A model generated the notes under the pieces. That model had not been told where the DNA came from and ran no database searches. It saw only the letters and a program-made list of their open reading frames with translations. From Pseudomonas sp. B33.4 (lineage in GTDB: Bacteria; Pseudomonadota; Gammaproteobacteria; Pseudomonadales; Pseudomonadaceae): a DNA stretch of 64,000 bases. The number at the start of each line of letters is the position of its first letter. Positions within the stretch are counted from its first letter, which is position 1. Made by a program: the position numbers and the translations under genes. Where the stretch lies: the NCBI RefSeq assembly GCF_034555375.1, contig NZ_CP140706.1, positions 4,145,001-4,209,000 of the forward strand. The letters run 5' to 3'. This document shows positions 49,210-61,079 of the stretch, one piece after another.

Positions 49210-49273
49210 GAAATGGCAAGTGGTTGATTTGGCGTGAAAATCGTTGAAAGTGCGGGGAAACGGCGTTCATTGC

Positions 49274-49321
49274 TGAACACATTTGAACAGTTGGGCGATT
49301 GACAATGAACAATAGTGAACA
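49274..49321. promoter_or_regulatory. Two pairs of TGAACA direct repeats, probable activator sites
   Basis: TGAACA at 49274 and 49284, then at 49306 and 49316: within each pair the spacing is 10 bp, and the pairs are 32 bp apart (three helical turns). They lie about 90-140 bp upstream of the sigma-54 start, the usual place for enhancer sites. A further TGAACG is at 49330. Confidence 0.65.
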
Positions 49322-49348
49322 ACACTCTATGAACGCTTTTTGCGAACC

Positions 49349-49449
49349 GATCCCCCTGTAGGAGCTGCCGCAGGCTGCGATCTTTTGATCCTGTTTTTTG
49401 ACAATCAAGATCAAAAGATCGCAGCCTGCGGCAGCTCCTACAGGGGATC
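49349..49449. repeat. Long palindromic repeat (GTAGGAGCTGCCG family)
   Basis: Arms of about 38 bp beginning GATCCCCCTGTAGGAGCTGC. Located between the activator sites and the activator gene; third copy in the window. Confidence 0.85.
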
Positions 49450-49490
49450 GAATAACAATAATAAGAATGCTGCATCAGAGGCTGACTGCC

Positions 49491-51329
49491 ATGGCCGCAC
49501 CTGCCCCGCCGCTGTCCCACGACGCGATCGTCCAGACTTCCTGGCAACGTTGCCGCGCGTTCGGTCTTGATCACCAAAGCACGCCGGCCTTCGATCAACT
49601 ACCCGCCGCCGGTATTGCGCAGCTGCTCGACAGTCATCATTCGCTGGTGCAGACCACGCATCAGGAAGTCCTGCCCTATTACGAAAACATCCTGAGCAAC
49701 TCCAACTGCCTGATCATGCTCGCCGACAATCAGGGCCAGGTGCTGACCTCGTGGGGTACGCAGCGCTTTATCGAGCCGAATCTGGCACGCGGCTTTCAAG
49801 CTGGGGCGAGCTGGATGGAGCGCTGCAGCGGCACCAACGCGATCGGCACGGCGCTGGCCTGCGAGCAAGCGGTGCATATCGAACACGATGAGCACTTTCT
49901 GAAAGCCAACCGCTTCATGACCGGATCCGCCGCGCCGATTTTCGACGCCGAGCGCAAAGTGATCGCGGTACTTGATGTGTCCAGCGACAGCTATCTGCCG
50001 CCCTCGCACACCTTGGGCATGGTCAAGATGATGAGCCAGACCGTGGAGAACCGGCTGATCCTCAACCTGTTCCATGGCCAGCACTTTCAACTGACCTTCA
50101 ACACCGGGTTGAACAACCTCGACAGTCAGTGGGCCGGGTTGTTGATCTTTGATGAGAGCGGACAGGTGCTGTCGGCCAATCGTCGTGCCGACAATTTGCT
50201 GGGTGTGCGCTTGTCGCGGGTCAGCGTTGAAAGTCTGTTCAAGGTTTCACTGCTGGAGCTGATCAATCAGCCCGACGGCATGCCGTTTGCCTTGCAGACG
50301 TCCGGGCGCAACCGCTTCCAGTGTTTGTTGAAGCGGCCGAAGCAGGCGTCGATTCAGCCGCGCGTTTTTGCTGCTGACCCCAAAACTGTTGCGCCCACCG
50401 CCATCAGCCTCAACACTCTGCACTTCGGCGACAGTCGCGTGGAAAAAGCCGTGCGTCAGGCTGAGCGGTTACTGGAGAAAGACATTCCGCTGCTGATTCA
50501 CGGCGAAACCGGTGTCGGCAAGGAAGTCTTCGTCAAAGCCCTGCACCAGGCCAGTTCACGCAGCAAACAGGCGTTCATTGCGGTCAACTGCGCGGCGATC
50601 CCCGCCGAACTGGTCGAGTCGGAATTGTTCGGCTACGAGAAAGGCGCGTTCACCGGCGCCAATCAGAAAGGCAGCATCGGGCTGATTCGCAAGGCTGATA
50701 AAGGCACGCTTTTTCTTGATGAAATCGGCGACATGCCGTTGCCGACTCAGGCGCGGTTGCTGCGGGTATTGCAGGAGCGCTGTGTGCAGCCGGTGGGTAG
50801 CAGCGAGTTGTTCCCGGTGGATTTACGGATCATTTCGGCGACTAACCGATCCTTACGCGAACAAGTGCAATTAGGGCGATTTCGTGAGGATTTGTATTAC
50901 CGCATTGGCGGGCTGACGCTGGAACTGCCGCCATTGCGCGAGCGCAGTGATAAGGAGGCGTTGTTTAAAAGACTGTGGGAACAGCATCGTGAGCCGACGC
51001 AATGGGCGGGGTTGAGCCAAGAGGTGCTGGAGTTGTTCAGTCGTCATCCGTGGCCGGGGAATTTGCGTCAGGTCAGCAGTGTGATGCAGGTGGCGCTGGC
51101 GATGGCTGAGGAACAGCCGGTGAGGCTGGAGCATTTGCCGGATGATTTTTTTGTTGATCTGGAGATGGAGCCGGTGGAGAGCGCGGTGCCGTTGGGGGTT
51201 GATTTGAATGATGTTGAGGCGTTGAACCGGGAGTTGAAAGCGGCTGGGGGGAATATTTCGCATCTGGCCCGACGGTTGGGGGTGAGTCGGAATACGCTCT
51301 ATAAGCGGTTGCGGCAGATTGAAGGTTGA
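49491..51329 (+). CDS. Sigma-54-dependent activator, AcoR-like
   Basis: A 612-residue enhancer-binding protein: N-terminal GAF-type sensor (about 60-200, with SGTNAIGTALACEQAV and FMTGSAAPIFD), a PAS-like middle, then an AAA+ domain. The AAA+ domain has Walker A GETGVGKE, the sigma-54 contact loop GAFTGA, Walker B GTLFLDEIGD and R-finger region FREDLYYRI. A Fis-type HTH ends it (ISHLARRLGVSRNTLYKRLRQ). ATG 49491 has GAGG upstream; ATG 49467 has none. It probably activates the divergent importer operon; the effector is unknown. Confidence 0.9.
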   Translation: MAAPAPPLSHDAIVQTSWQRCRAFGLDHQSTPAFDQLPAAGIAQLLDSHHSLVQTTHQEVLPYYENILSNSNCLIMLADNQGQVLTSWGTQRFIEPNLARGFQAGASWMERCSGTNAIGTALACEQAVHIEHDEHFLKANRFMTGSAAPIFDAERKVIAVLDVSSDSYLPPSHTLGMVKMMSQTVENRLILNLFHGQHFQLTFNTGLNNLDSQWAGLLIFDESGQVLSANRRADNLLGVRLSRVSVESLFKVSLLELINQPDGMPFALQTSGRNRFQCLLKRPKQASIQPRVFAADPKTVAPTAISLNTLHFGDSRVEKAVRQAERLLEKDIPLLIHGETGVGKEVFVKALHQASSRSKQAFIAVNCAAIPAELVESELFGYEKGAFTGANQKGSIGLIRKADKGTLFLDEIGDMPLPTQARLLRVLQERCVQPVGSSELFPVDLRIISATNRSLREQVQLGRFREDLYYRIGGLTLELPPLRERSDKEALFKRLWEQHREPTQWAGLSQEVLELFSRHPWPGNLRQVSSVMQVALAMAEEQPVRLEHLPDDFFVDLEMEPVESAVPLGVDLNDVEALNRELKAAGGNISHLARRLGVSRNTLYKRLRQIEG

Positions 51330-51340
51330 GTGAATCCCTT

Positions 51341-51515
51341 CCCCTCACCCCAGCCCTCTCCCAAAGGAGAGGGAGCCGACCGAGGTGTCTGGCGTTGTAC
51401 ATCGACCTGAAAAAACCAGTCGATTATGGATTCAAAGCATCCCGTTCAGGTCGGCGTATCTCGTGAGCATCCCCCATTCAGTCCCCTCTCCTGGGGGAGA
51501 GGGCTAGGGTGAGGG
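51341..51515. repeat. CCCTCACCC-ended repeat element, single unit
   Basis: About 175 bp between two convergent genes, with inverted ends CCCTCACCCCAGCCCTCTCC and GAGAGGGCTAGGGTGAGGG. The right end contains the stop codon of the MFS gene (51504-51506). Confidence 0.85.
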
Positions 51516-52721
51516 CGAAAATTCCGGCTCAACATGCGCAACCGAAGCCGCCTCCAATGTGCGCAATCCCACCATCACAACAACCACCATCATGATCCCA
51601 GCGCCAATGGCCACGCCAAACCCCGCCCGCGCGCCCCAGGCATCGATAACCAGCCCCGCCAACATGCCGCCCAGCGCAACGCCTATGCTGATACCCGTGG
51701 TCATCCACGTCAGCCCTTCAGTAATCCTCGATGGCGGGATGATGATCGTCCCCAGCTTCATCACCACGACCATCGTAGGCGCAAACGAAATCCCGGCAAT
51801 AAACAGCGTCGCTGACAGGACATAAACGTCCGCTGCAAAAATCGGCAACACGCCGGTGAATGCCGTGACCAATATCCCGATCAGGAACTGTTTTTCGATC
51901 GGCAGGGAAACCCTCATTGCACCGAACGTCAAACCCGCCACCAGTGAGCCGAACGCATAGGCGGCGAGGATAAAGGTCGCCGACGCTGGCCAGCCCTGCG
52001 CATTGGCGAACGCGACGACGGCGACATCGATTGCTCCGCCAATGACACCCATCGCCAACAGCGCCAGCACAATGGTGCGTACACCGGGAATCAGCAGGGT
52101 TGAGCCGCCATGACTGGCGTGGCCCACGACAACTTTAGGTTCAGTCTGGCGTTGCAGGAGGAACGCCGTCACCCCGACGGCCAGCAATCCGACCGCGACC
52201 AGTGGTCCGGCCTCGGCAAAAAAGCTCACGCTCAAACCGATCGCCAGTGGCGGACCGACGATGTAGGCCATTTCGGTGAGTACCGTGTCCAGCGAGAACG
52301 CCGTGTGCAGTTGAGGCTTACCCCGGAACAACTGCGTCCATCGGGCGCGGATCATCGACGGCATGCTCGGCATCGTCCCCGCCAATGCCGCCAGAACAAA
52401 CAGCAGTGCGGCAGGTGCGCGCAAGTAGACGGCGGTGATCAGCGCCAGCAGCATGGCAATGCTGAACGCGGTGACGATGGGCAGTACGCGACTCTGGCCA
52501 TGTTGATCGACCAGTCTGGAGATGTGCGGGCCGAGCAGCGCATTGGCCAGAGTGAACGTCCCGGCGACGGCACCGGCCAGCCAGTAAACTCCGGTTTGCT
52601 GCACCAGCATGGTGATGATGCCGATGCCGATCATTGCCTGCGGCAAGCGTGCGATGGAACTCGCGAGCACTAGCCCGGTGGCGCCGGGGGTCGTTAGCAG
52701 TTCGCGGTAGTGATTGGCCAT
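51504..52721 (-). CDS. MFS transporter, unknown substrate
   Basis: A 405-residue major facilitator protein with about 12 transmembrane segments. It begins MANHYRELLTTPGATGLVLASSIARLPQAM; motif-A-like ISRLVDQHGQSRVLPIV lies after TM2. No substrate can be assigned. The last codons and the TAG stop (PEFSPSP, 51504-51524) are read from the end of the repeat element, so the original C-terminus has probably been replaced. It is followed upstream by a repeat-rich gap of 590 bp before cysS. Confidence 0.82.
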   Translation of the reverse strand: MANHYRELLTTPGATGLVLASSIARLPQAMIGIGIITMLVQQTGVYWLAGAVAGTFTLANALLGPHISRLVDQHGQSRVLPIVTAFSIAMLLALITAVYLRAPAALLFVLAALAGTMPSMPSMIRARWTQLFRGKPQLHTAFSLDTVLTEMAYIVGPPLAIGLSVSFFAEAGPLVAVGLLAVGVTAFLLQRQTEPKVVVGHASHGGSTLLIPGVRTIVLALLAMGVIGGAIDVAVVAFANAQGWPASATFILAAYAFGSLVAGLTFGAMRVSLPIEKQFLIGILVTAFTGVLPIFAADVYVLSATLFIAGISFAPTMVVVMKLGTIIIPPSRITEGLTWMTTGISIGVALGGMLAGLVIDAWGARAGFGVAIGAGIMMVVVVMVGLRTLEAASVAHVEPEFSPSP

Positions 52722-52806
52722 GGTGTTTCCCTTACATGATCGTCACCGCTCAGCATCCGGCTGAACGCGTTGCCGACATCAAGACCTACGCGAACGTCAA
52801 AAGCAA

Positions 52807-53247
52807 CCCTCACCCCAGCCCTCTCCCCGAGGGAGAGGGAGCTGACCGAAGTGTCTGGCGTTGTGCATCGACCTGAAAAAACCAGTCGATTATGGATTCA
52901 AGGCAGGTTCAAGTCGGCGTGTCTCTTTGACACCCTCTCCCTCACCCCAACCCTCTCCCCGAGGGAGAGGGAGCTGACCGAAGTGTCTGGCGTTGTGCAT
53001 CGACCTGAAAAAACCAGTCGATTATGGATTCAAGGCAGGTTCAAGTCGGCGTGTCTCTTTGACACCCTCTCCCTCACCCCAACCCTCTCCCGGAGGGAGA
53101 GGGAGCCGACCGAGGTGTCTGGCGTTGTGCATCGACCTGAAAAACCGAGTTGATTATGGATTCGGCAAACATCGTTCAAGTCGCTGTATCTCTTGAGCAT
53201 CCCCCATTCGGTCCCCTCTCCCCCTGGGAGAGGGCTAGGGTGAGGGG
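52807..53247. repeat. CCCTCACCC-ended element with 132-bp tandem units
   Basis: CTCACCCC followed by the same unit recurs at 52809, 52941 and 53073, exactly 132 bp apart, before the final inverted end GAGAGGGCTAGGGTGAGGG. The first two units are almost identical. 132 is a multiple of three, giving spurious open frames of about 127 codons. Confidence 0.88.
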
Positions 53248-53260
53248 CTTTTCTTGCGCC

Positions 53261-53295
53261 CAAACAAAAACCCGCACAAGGCGGGTTTTGTTTTG
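53261..53295 (-). terminator. Terminator of glnS-cysS
   Basis: Stem AAAACCCGC (53267-53275) with GCGGGTTTT (53281-53289), extended by A/T pairs. On the minus strand a T-rich tail follows, 17 bp after the cysS stop. Confidence 0.85.
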
Positions 53296-53311
53296 AAGCT
53301 AAACGCGGCAA

Positions 53312-54694
53312 TCAGTCAGCCAAACGCCAGGTAGTCCCACCCTTGCCGTCTTCCAACACAACGCCCATCGCCGTCAGCTGATCACGGATACGATCGGACT
53401 CAGCCCAATCCTTACCCGCACGTGCTGCCAGACGCGCCGCAATCAGTGCATCAACCTCTGCCGCATCGACACGCCCTTCAGCGCCCGCCTGCAAAAAGTC
53501 ATCGGCTTCGAGCTGCAACACACCCAACACACTCGCCAGCTCTTTCAGACGTGCCGCCAGACCCGCCGCCGCATCAAGATCGCTCTCACGCAGGCGGTTG
53601 ATCTCACGCACCATCTCAAACAGCACCGCGCACGCTTCCGGCGTGCCGAAGTCGTCGTTCATCACGGTAGTGAAGCGTTCAACAAACGCTTCGCCGCCCG
53701 CCGGTGCCACGGTCGGCAGGCCTTTCAACGCGTGGTAGAAACGCTCGAGTGCGCCTTTGGCGTCCTTGAGGTTGTCTTCCGAATAGTTGATCGCGCTGCG
53801 GTAGTGGCTCGACACCAGCAGGTAACGCACGACTTCCGGGTGGTACTTTTCCAGCACGTCGCGAATGGTGAAGAAGTTGTTCAAGGACTTGGACATCTTC
53901 TCGCCATTGATGCGAATCATGCCGCAATGCATCCACGCGTTGGCGTAGGTCTTGCCGGTGGCCGCTTCACTCTGGGCGATTTCGTTTTCGTGGTGCGGGA
54001 ACTCGAGGTCGCTGCCGCCGCCATGAATGTCGAAAGTCTCGCCCAGGCAGCAGGTGGACATCACCGAGCACTCGATGTGCCAACCCGGACGCCCGGCGCC
54101 CCATGGCGATTCCCAACTCGGCTCGCCCGGTTTGGCGGCTTTCCACAGCACGAAGTCGAGCGGGTCCTGTTTCGACTCGTCGACTTCAATGCGCGCGCCG
54201 ATGCGCAGGTCTTCGATTTTCTTGCGCGACAGCTTGCCGTAGCCCATGAATTTGGCGACGCGGTAGTACACGTCGCCGTTGCCCGGGGCGTAGGCGTAAC
54301 CCTTGTCGATCAAGGTCTGGATCATCGCGTGCATGCCCGGAATGTGATCCGTGGCGCGCGGTTCCATGTCCGGCTTCTTGATGTTCAGGCGCGCTTCGTC
54401 CTCGTGCATCGCGGCGATCATGCGCTCGGTCAACGCTTCGAACGATTCACCGTTCTCGTTGGCGCGATTGATGATCTTGTCGTCGATGTCGGTGATATTG
54501 CGCACGTAGGTCAGGTCGTAACCGCTGAACCGCAACCAGCGGGTCACCAGGTCGAACGCGACCATGCTGCGGCCGTGGCCAAGGTGGCAGTAGTCGTACA
54601 CGGTCATCCCGCAGACGTACATGCGCACCTTGTTGCCATCCAGCGGCTTGAAGACTTCTTTGCTCTTGGTGAGCGTGTTGTAGATCGTTAGCAC
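53312..54694 (-). CDS. cysS: Cysteinyl-tRNA synthetase
   Basis: A 460-residue class I aminoacyl-tRNA synthetase charging tRNA-Cys. The zinc/substrate site [19 protein letters not shown] includes the HIGH variant HLGH. Further zinc ligands are in WHIECSVMS and [14 protein letters not shown], and the KMSKS loop is [10 protein letters not shown]. Full length. It follows glnS by 21 bp on the same strand, so the two synthetases are probably co-transcribed. Confidence 0.97.
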   Translation of the reverse strand: MLTIYNTLTKSKEVFKPLDGNKVRMYVCGMTVYDYCHLGHGRSMVAFDLVTRWLRFSGYDLTYVRNITDIDDKIINRANENGESFEALTERMIAAMHEDEARLNIKKPDMEPRATDHIPGMHAMIQTLIDKGYAYAPGNGDVYYRVAKFMGYGKLSRKKIEDLRIGARIEVDESKQDPLDFVLWKAAKPGEPSWESPWGAGRPGWHIECSVMSTCCLGETFDIHGGGSDLEFPHHENEIAQSEAATGKTYANAWMHCGMIRINGEKMSKSLNNFFTIRDVLEKYHPEVVRYLLVSSHYRSAINYSEDNLKDAKGALERFYHALKGLPTVAPAGGEAFVERFTTVMNDDFGTPEACAVLFEMVREINRLRESDLDAAAGLAARLKELASVLGVLQLEADDFLQAGAEGRVDAAEVDALIAARLAARAGKDWAESDRIRDQLTAMGVVLEDGKGGTTWRLAD

Positions 54695-54715
54695 GTTATT
54701 TCCCTTGACGCTGAA

Positions 54716-56413
<1,698 letters not shown>

Positions 56414-56678
56414 AGGATCCTTGACTTACATGTGCGCGGCCGCAGAGGGGGCCAGACAAAACAAAGCCGCTATCATAGCCGATGCTGTCAAGGGGCTGAC
56501 AGAGCAGGCCCTATAAAGGTGTGCTTTTTATCGCCGGGAATTGAAAAACAGCCTCGAAATTCGCGCCTGTCACGCTAAACTGCGCACCTTGGCCCACGGG
56601 CTGAACCGGTAACGGGCCGAAATGTCCCATTACCCACGAATTCTTTATAAAACGCTTCATTGAAAAAGAGCACCGATC

Positions 56679-57185
56679 ATGACTCAAGTCAAACTGACCA
56701 CCAACTTCGGCGACATCGTCATCGAACTGGACGCGGAAAAAGCGCCAATCACCGTTGCCAACTTTCTCGAATATGTTAAGGCCGGTCACTACGAGAACGT
56801 GGTTTTCCACCGTGTGATCAAGGGTTTCATGATCCAGGGCGGCGGTTTCCAGCCTGGCATGCAGGAAAAGAAAGACAAGCGCGCCAGCATCCAGAACGAA
56901 GCTGATAACGGCCTGAAGAACGAGAAGTACACCCTGGCCATGGCTCGCACCATGGACCCGCATTCGGCATCGGCGCAGTTCTTCATCAACGCCACCAACA
57001 ACAGCTTCCTCAACCACACCGCCAAGACCGCTCAAGGCTGGGGTTATGCCGTGTTCGGTAAAGTCGTTGCAGGCACCGAAGTTGTCGACAAGATCGAAGG
57101 CGTGGCGACCACTTCCAAGGCCGGCCACCAGGACGTACCAGCAGACGACGTGATCATCGAGAAAGCCGAGATCATCGAAGCGTGA
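56679..57185 (+). CDS. ppiB: Cytoplasmic peptidyl-prolyl cis-trans isomerase B (cyclophilin)
   Basis: A 168-residue cyclophilin without a signal peptide. Active-site residues are in [17 protein letters not shown] (catalytic Arg) and [21 protein letters not shown]-type loop [17 protein letters not shown] is present. Followed by lpxH with overlapping start and stop (GTGA), the same pair as in other gammaproteobacteria. Confidence 0.96.
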   Translation: MTQVKLTTNFGDIVIELDAEKAPITVANFLEYVKAGHYENVVFHRVIKGFMIQGGGFQPGMQEKKDKRASIQNEADNGLKNEKYTLAMARTMDPHSASAQFFINATNNSFLNHTAKTAQGWGYAVFGKVVAGTEVVDKIEGVATTSKAGHQDVPADDVIIEKAEIIEA

Positions 57186-57928
57186 TATTGCTGATTTCAG
57201 ACTTGCATCTGGAAGAGGAGCGCCCGGACATTACCCGGGCGTTTCTGGATTTGCTCGCCGGACGCGCCCGCTCGGCGAGTGCGTTGTACATCCTCGGCGA
57301 CTTCTTTGAGGCGTGGATTGGCGACGACGCCATGACGCCCTTCCAGCGTTCCATCTGCCAGGCCCTGCGCCAATTGAGCGACAGCGGCACGGCGATCTTT
57401 CTGATGCACGGCAATCGCGACTTCATGCTCGGCAAGGCCTTCTGCAAGCAGGCCGGCTGTACGTTGTTGAAGGACCCGAGTGTCGTGCAGTTCTATGGCG
57501 AGCCGGTGCTGTTGATGCACGGCGACAGCCTCTGCACCCGCGATGTCGGCTATATGAAGCTGCGGCGTTATCTGCGCAATCCGATCACGCTGTTTATCCT
57601 GCGTAACCTGCCGCTGAGCAGCCGCCATAAACTCGCTCGCAAACTGCGCAGCGAGAGCAAGGCGCAGACGCGGATGAAGGCTAATGACATCGTTGATGTC
57701 ACGCCCGAGGAAGTTCCGCGGATCATGCAGGAATACGGCGTGAAAACCCTGATTCATGGGCACACTCATCGCCCGGCGATTCACAAGTTGCAGCTCGGTG
57801 AGCAGGCGGCGAAGCGGATTGTGCTGGGGGATTGGGATCGTCAGGGGTGGGCGTTGCAGGTGGATGAGAGCGGGTACGCATTGGCACCGTTCGACTTCGC
57901 CCCGCCGCTGGCTTTGCCGCACGGCTGA
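57182..57928 (+). CDS. lpxH: UDP-2,3-diacylglucosamine hydrolase LpxH
   Basis: Hydrolyses UDP-2,3-diacylglucosamine to lipid X in lipid A synthesis, peripheral to the inner membrane. The 248-residue metallophosphatase has D7-x-H9 (SDLHLEE), GDFFEAW, GNRD (HGNRDFML), HGDSLCTRD and GHTHRP. The start is GTG at 57182, overlapping the ppiB stop as GTGA; no upstream ATG fits, and the catalytic SDLH immediately follows. Translational coupling to ppiB is likely. Confidence 0.96.
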   Translation: MILLISDLHLEEERPDITRAFLDLLAGRARSASALYILGDFFEAWIGDDAMTPFQRSICQALRQLSDSGTAIFLMHGNRDFMLGKAFCKQAGCTLLKDPSVVQFYGEPVLLMHGDSLCTRDVGYMKLRRYLRNPITLFILRNLPLSSRHKLARKLRSESKAQTRMKANDIVDVTPEEVPRIMQEYGVKTLIHGHTHRPAIHKLQLGEQAAKRIVLGDWDRQGWALQVDESGYALAPFDFAPPLALPHG

Positions 57929-57939
57929 AGAGCGCTACC

Positions 57940-58180
57940 CCCTCACCCCAGCCCTCTCCCCCAGGGGGGCGAGGGGGAAAGGGAGCCGATCTCTGTGCTT
58001 TTCAAAACCGAGTTCGACTGAAGTCAGACAGTCCCCTCTCCCCAACGGGCCGAAGGGCAAAGGGAGCCGATCTCTGTGCTTTTCAAAACCTGAGTTCGAC
58101 TCGGTATTGCAAGTCGGTGTACCTCGAACATCCACCACGGTCAGTCCCCTCTCCCTCTGGGAGAGGGTTAGGGTGAGGGG
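57940..58180. repeat. CCCTCACCC-ended element with an 81-bp duplication
   Basis: Inverted ends as in the other copies. AAAGGGAGCCGATCTCTGTG occurs at 57978 and 58059, 81 bp apart. Lies between convergent lpxH and emrB. Confidence 0.82.
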
Positions 58181-58189
58181 CTTTTGACC

Positions 58190-59719
58190 TTAATGTCCTG
58201 AAGCCGCAGGCCCCGCCTTGGCAGCAAACGGCGGCTTCGCCAGCCACACAATCAGAATCAACCCCATAAACCCCCAGCCCAACAACGTGAAGTAATCCAC
58301 GGTGGAGAGCATGTACGCCTGGCTCGTCAAAATCTGATCCATCTGCGCATACGCCGACTGGCTCGCCCCGCCCAAATGATTCAAGGTCTCGCGAGTCGCC
58401 GGTTCAAAGGTGCTGATGCTCTCACTCATATATGCATGATGCTGATCCGCCCGGCGAATCCAGATCCACGTGGTCAGCGACGCCGCAAAGCTACCGCCCA
58501 ACGTCCGCAGAAAAGTCGCCAGACCGGCACCATCGGCAATCTGACTCGGCGGCAGGTCCGACATCAGAATGCTCAGGGTCGGCATAAAGAACAGCGCCAC
58601 ACCAATGCCCATGAACAACTGCACCAGCGCGATATGCTGGAAATCGACTTCATTGGTGAATCCGGCCCGCATAAAGCAACTCAGACCAATCGCCAGAAAC
58701 GCCAGCCCGGCCAGTAACCGCAGGTCGAACTTGTTCGCGTACTTGCCGACAAACGGCGACAGCAGCACTGGCAGAATGCCGATCGGCGCTACGGCCAGAC
58801 CGGCCCAGGTCGCGGTGTAGCCCATTTGCGTCTGCAGCCACTGCGGCAGGATCAGGTTGATACCGAAGAACCCGGCGTAACCCAGCACCAACACCAGCGT
58901 GCCGATGCGAAAGTTACGGTGCGCAAACAAGCGCAGGTTGACCACCGGATGTTGGTCGGTCATTTCCCAGATAACGAACACCGCCAGCGCGATCACCGAA
59001 ATCGCCGCGCCGATGATGATGAAGTTCGACTCGAACCAATCCAGGTCATTACCTTTGTCGAGGATCACCTGCAACGCGCCGACGCCGATGATCAGCGTGA
59101 TCAGACCGACGTAATCCATCGGCTGACGGCTGGTTTCCACCGGACGTTTTGCCAGTTGCGAACGCACCACCATCACCGCAAAGATGCCGATCGGCACGTT
59201 GATGAAGAAGATCCACGGCCAGCTGTAACTGTCAGTGATCCAGCCACCGAGAATGGGACCTGCAATCGGCGCGACCACCGTGACCATCGCCAGTAACGCC
59301 AGGGCCATGCCTCGCTTCGCGGGGGGATAAACCGCGATCAACAGGGTTTGCGTCATCGGGTACAGCGGCCCGGCGACCAGACCTTGCAGCACGCGGAAGC
59401 CGATCAGTTCCGGCATCGATGTGGAGATACCACAGAGAAACGAGGCCAGCACGAACAGAATCGTGGCCCACAAAAACAGCTTCACCTCGCCGAAACGGCG
59501 GCTGAGCCAACCGGTCAGCGGCAGCGCAATCGCGTTGCTCACGGCGAACGAGGTGATCACCCAGGTGCCCTGCTCCGAACTCACCCCCAGGTTGCCGGAA
59601 ATCGTCGGCAGTGCCACGTTGGCGATGGTGGTGTCGAGCACTTGCATGAACGTCGCCAGCGACAGGCCGATGGTGCTGAGCAACAGGCTGGGCGGCGTGA
59701 AAGAGGCGTTATTGCTCAT
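58190..59719 (-). CDS. emrB: DHA2-family MFS drug exporter, EmrB-like
   Basis: A 509-residue MFS exporter with 14 predicted transmembrane segments (DHA2). Seen are the N-terminal SLATFMQVLDTTIANVALPTISG (motif D1), WLSRRFGEVKLFLW (motif A) and LGGWITDSYSWPWIFFINVPIG (motif C region). It expels hydrophobic compounds together with EmrA and the outer-membrane factor. The ATG at 59719 is the family start; an extension to 59797 would read the REP pair. Last gene of the emr operon. Confidence 0.93.
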   Translation of the reverse strand: MSNNASFTPPSLLLSTIGLSLATFMQVLDTTIANVALPTISGNLGVSSEQGTWVITSFAVSNAIALPLTGWLSRRFGEVKLFLWATILFVLASFLCGISTSMPELIGFRVLQGLVAGPLYPMTQTLLIAVYPPAKRGMALALLAMVTVVAPIAGPILGGWITDSYSWPWIFFINVPIGIFAVMVVRSQLAKRPVETSRQPMDYVGLITLIIGVGALQVILDKGNDLDWFESNFIIIGAAISVIALAVFVIWEMTDQHPVVNLRLFAHRNFRIGTLVLVLGYAGFFGINLILPQWLQTQMGYTATWAGLAVAPIGILPVLLSPFVGKYANKFDLRLLAGLAFLAIGLSCFMRAGFTNEVDFQHIALVQLFMGIGVALFFMPTLSILMSDLPPSQIADGAGLATFLRTLGGSFAASLTTWIWIRRADQHHAYMSESISTFEPATRETLNHLGGASQSAYAQMDQILTSQAYMLSTVDYFTLLGWGFMGLILIVWLAKPPFAAKAGPAASGH

Positions 59720-59756
59720 TGTGAATCCTATGAAACCTGATTGGCGCCATGCCCTT

Positions 59757-59846
59757 TGTGGGAGCGAGCCTGCTCGCGAAAGCGGTGTGTCAGACAACTT
59801 CTAAGTTGAATGTCAGTCAGCATTCGCGAGCAGGCTCGCTCCCACA
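59757..59846. repeat. REP pair between emrA and emrB
   Basis: Arms TGTGGGAGCGAGCCTGCTCG and inverse around about 30 nt. It lies inside the operon, so it is transcribed and could affect relative emrA/emrB mRNA stability. Confidence 0.85.
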
Positions 59847-59861
59847 GGGTCCGCGTCGGGA

Positions 59862-61064
59862 TCAGCGTTGTGCGGTTTTGCTCACCGCGGCGCTGTTGTC
59901 GTGGATCAGCTGCGCAATCATCGCGTCGGCTTCAGCCAGTTGGCGGTCGTAGACGTTGGTGCTGAACGACGCTTTTTGCGGCGGCTGCTGCGCCAGCACC
60001 GGGCCGCTCTGGTCGTGCAGGTTCACTTCAACGTTGGTCGACAGGCCGACGCGCAGCGGGTGCTTGGCCAGTTCTTCGGCGTTGATGTGAATGCGCACCG
60101 GCACACGCTGAACGATCTTGATCCAGTTACCAGTGGCGTTCTGCGCTGGCAGCAAGGCAAACGCGCTACCCGTACCGGCGCCGAGGCTGTCGACGGTGCC
60201 GCTGTATTTCACGTCGCTGCCGTAGATATCGGATTCGATATCGACCGGCTGACCGATGCGCATGTCACGCAATTGGGTTTCCTTGAAGTTGGCGTCGATC
60301 CACAGCTGATCCAGCGGAATCACCGCCATCAACGCCGTGCCCGGCTGCACACGCTGACCAAGTTGCACGGTGCGCTTGGCGACATAACCGGTGACCGGCG
60401 CAATCAACGTGCTGCGGGCATTGGTCAGGTAGGCCTGACGCAGATCGGCAGCGGCCGACATCACGTCCGGGTGCGACGACACCACGGTGTCATCGACCAG
60501 CGCGCTGGTGGTTTTCAGCTGCTGTTTGGCGTTGGCCAGGGCGTTTTGCGCCGAGGTCAGGTCGTCGCGAGCGTGGGACAGTTCTTCCTGGGAAATCGCC
60601 CCGCCCTGCGCCAGGTTTTTCCGGCGGTTATAGTTGTCCTGGGCTTTCTGCACTTCGGCCTGTTGCGCGTTGACCTGGGCTTTCATGCCATCAACATTGC
60701 TGTACAAGCCGCGCACCTGACGCACGGTGCGCGCCAGTTTCGCTTGAGCACTTTGCAGGCCGACTTCGGCGTCGTTCGGGTCGAAGTTGATCAGCACCTG
60801 ACCTTCGTGAACCAGATCACCATCGTCAGCACCGATGCTGACCACAGTGCCGGTGACCAGCGGGGTGATTTCCACGACGTTACCGTTGACGTAGGCGTCG
60901 TCGGTGCTTTCGTTAAAGCGCCCGATGAACTCGTGATACGCCCAGACGCCGGCGCCGGCGAGCAGGACGACAACGGCCAGCACCAGCAGCATCACTTTGC
61001 GTTTGCGCGGGTTGCCGGTGTCCGGGGTGTTGCCTTGAGCTTGGGTGTTTTCGGCAGTGGCCAT
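59862..61064 (-). CDS. emrA: Membrane-fusion protein EmrA
   Basis: A 400-residue HlyD-family adaptor. A single N-terminal TM (KVMLLVLAVVVLLAGAGVWA) is followed by STDDAYVNGNVVEITPLVTG, a long alpha-hairpin (about 95-205, with QAEVQKAQDNYNRRKNLAQGG) and the beta-barrel domain (VAKRTVQLGQRVQPGTALMAVIP). It bridges EmrB and the outer-membrane channel. It follows the channel gene by 15 bp. Confidence 0.94.
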   Translation of the reverse strand: MATAENTQAQGNTPDTGNPRKRKVMLLVLAVVVLLAGAGVWAYHEFIGRFNESTDDAYVNGNVVEITPLVTGTVVSIGADDGDLVHEGQVLINFDPNDAEVGLQSAQAKLARTVRQVRGLYSNVDGMKAQVNAQQAEVQKAQDNYNRRKNLAQGGAISQEELSHARDDLTSAQNALANAKQQLKTTSALVDDTVVSSHPDVMSAAADLRQAYLTNARSTLIAPVTGYVAKRTVQLGQRVQPGTALMAVIPLDQLWIDANFKETQLRDMRIGQPVDIESDIYGSDVKYSGTVDSLGAGTGSAFALLPAQNATGNWIKIVQRVPVRIHINAEELAKHPLRVGLSTNVEVNLHDQSGPVLAQQPPQKASFSTNVYDRQLAEADAMIAQLIHDNSAAVSKTAQR

Positions 61065-61079
61065 GACAATTACCTTGAA

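Noticed and set aside
57756-58187. Plus-strand frame reading from inside lpxH into the repeat element
   Set aside because: Its first part is lpxH out of frame and its second part is the repeat with an 81-bp period.
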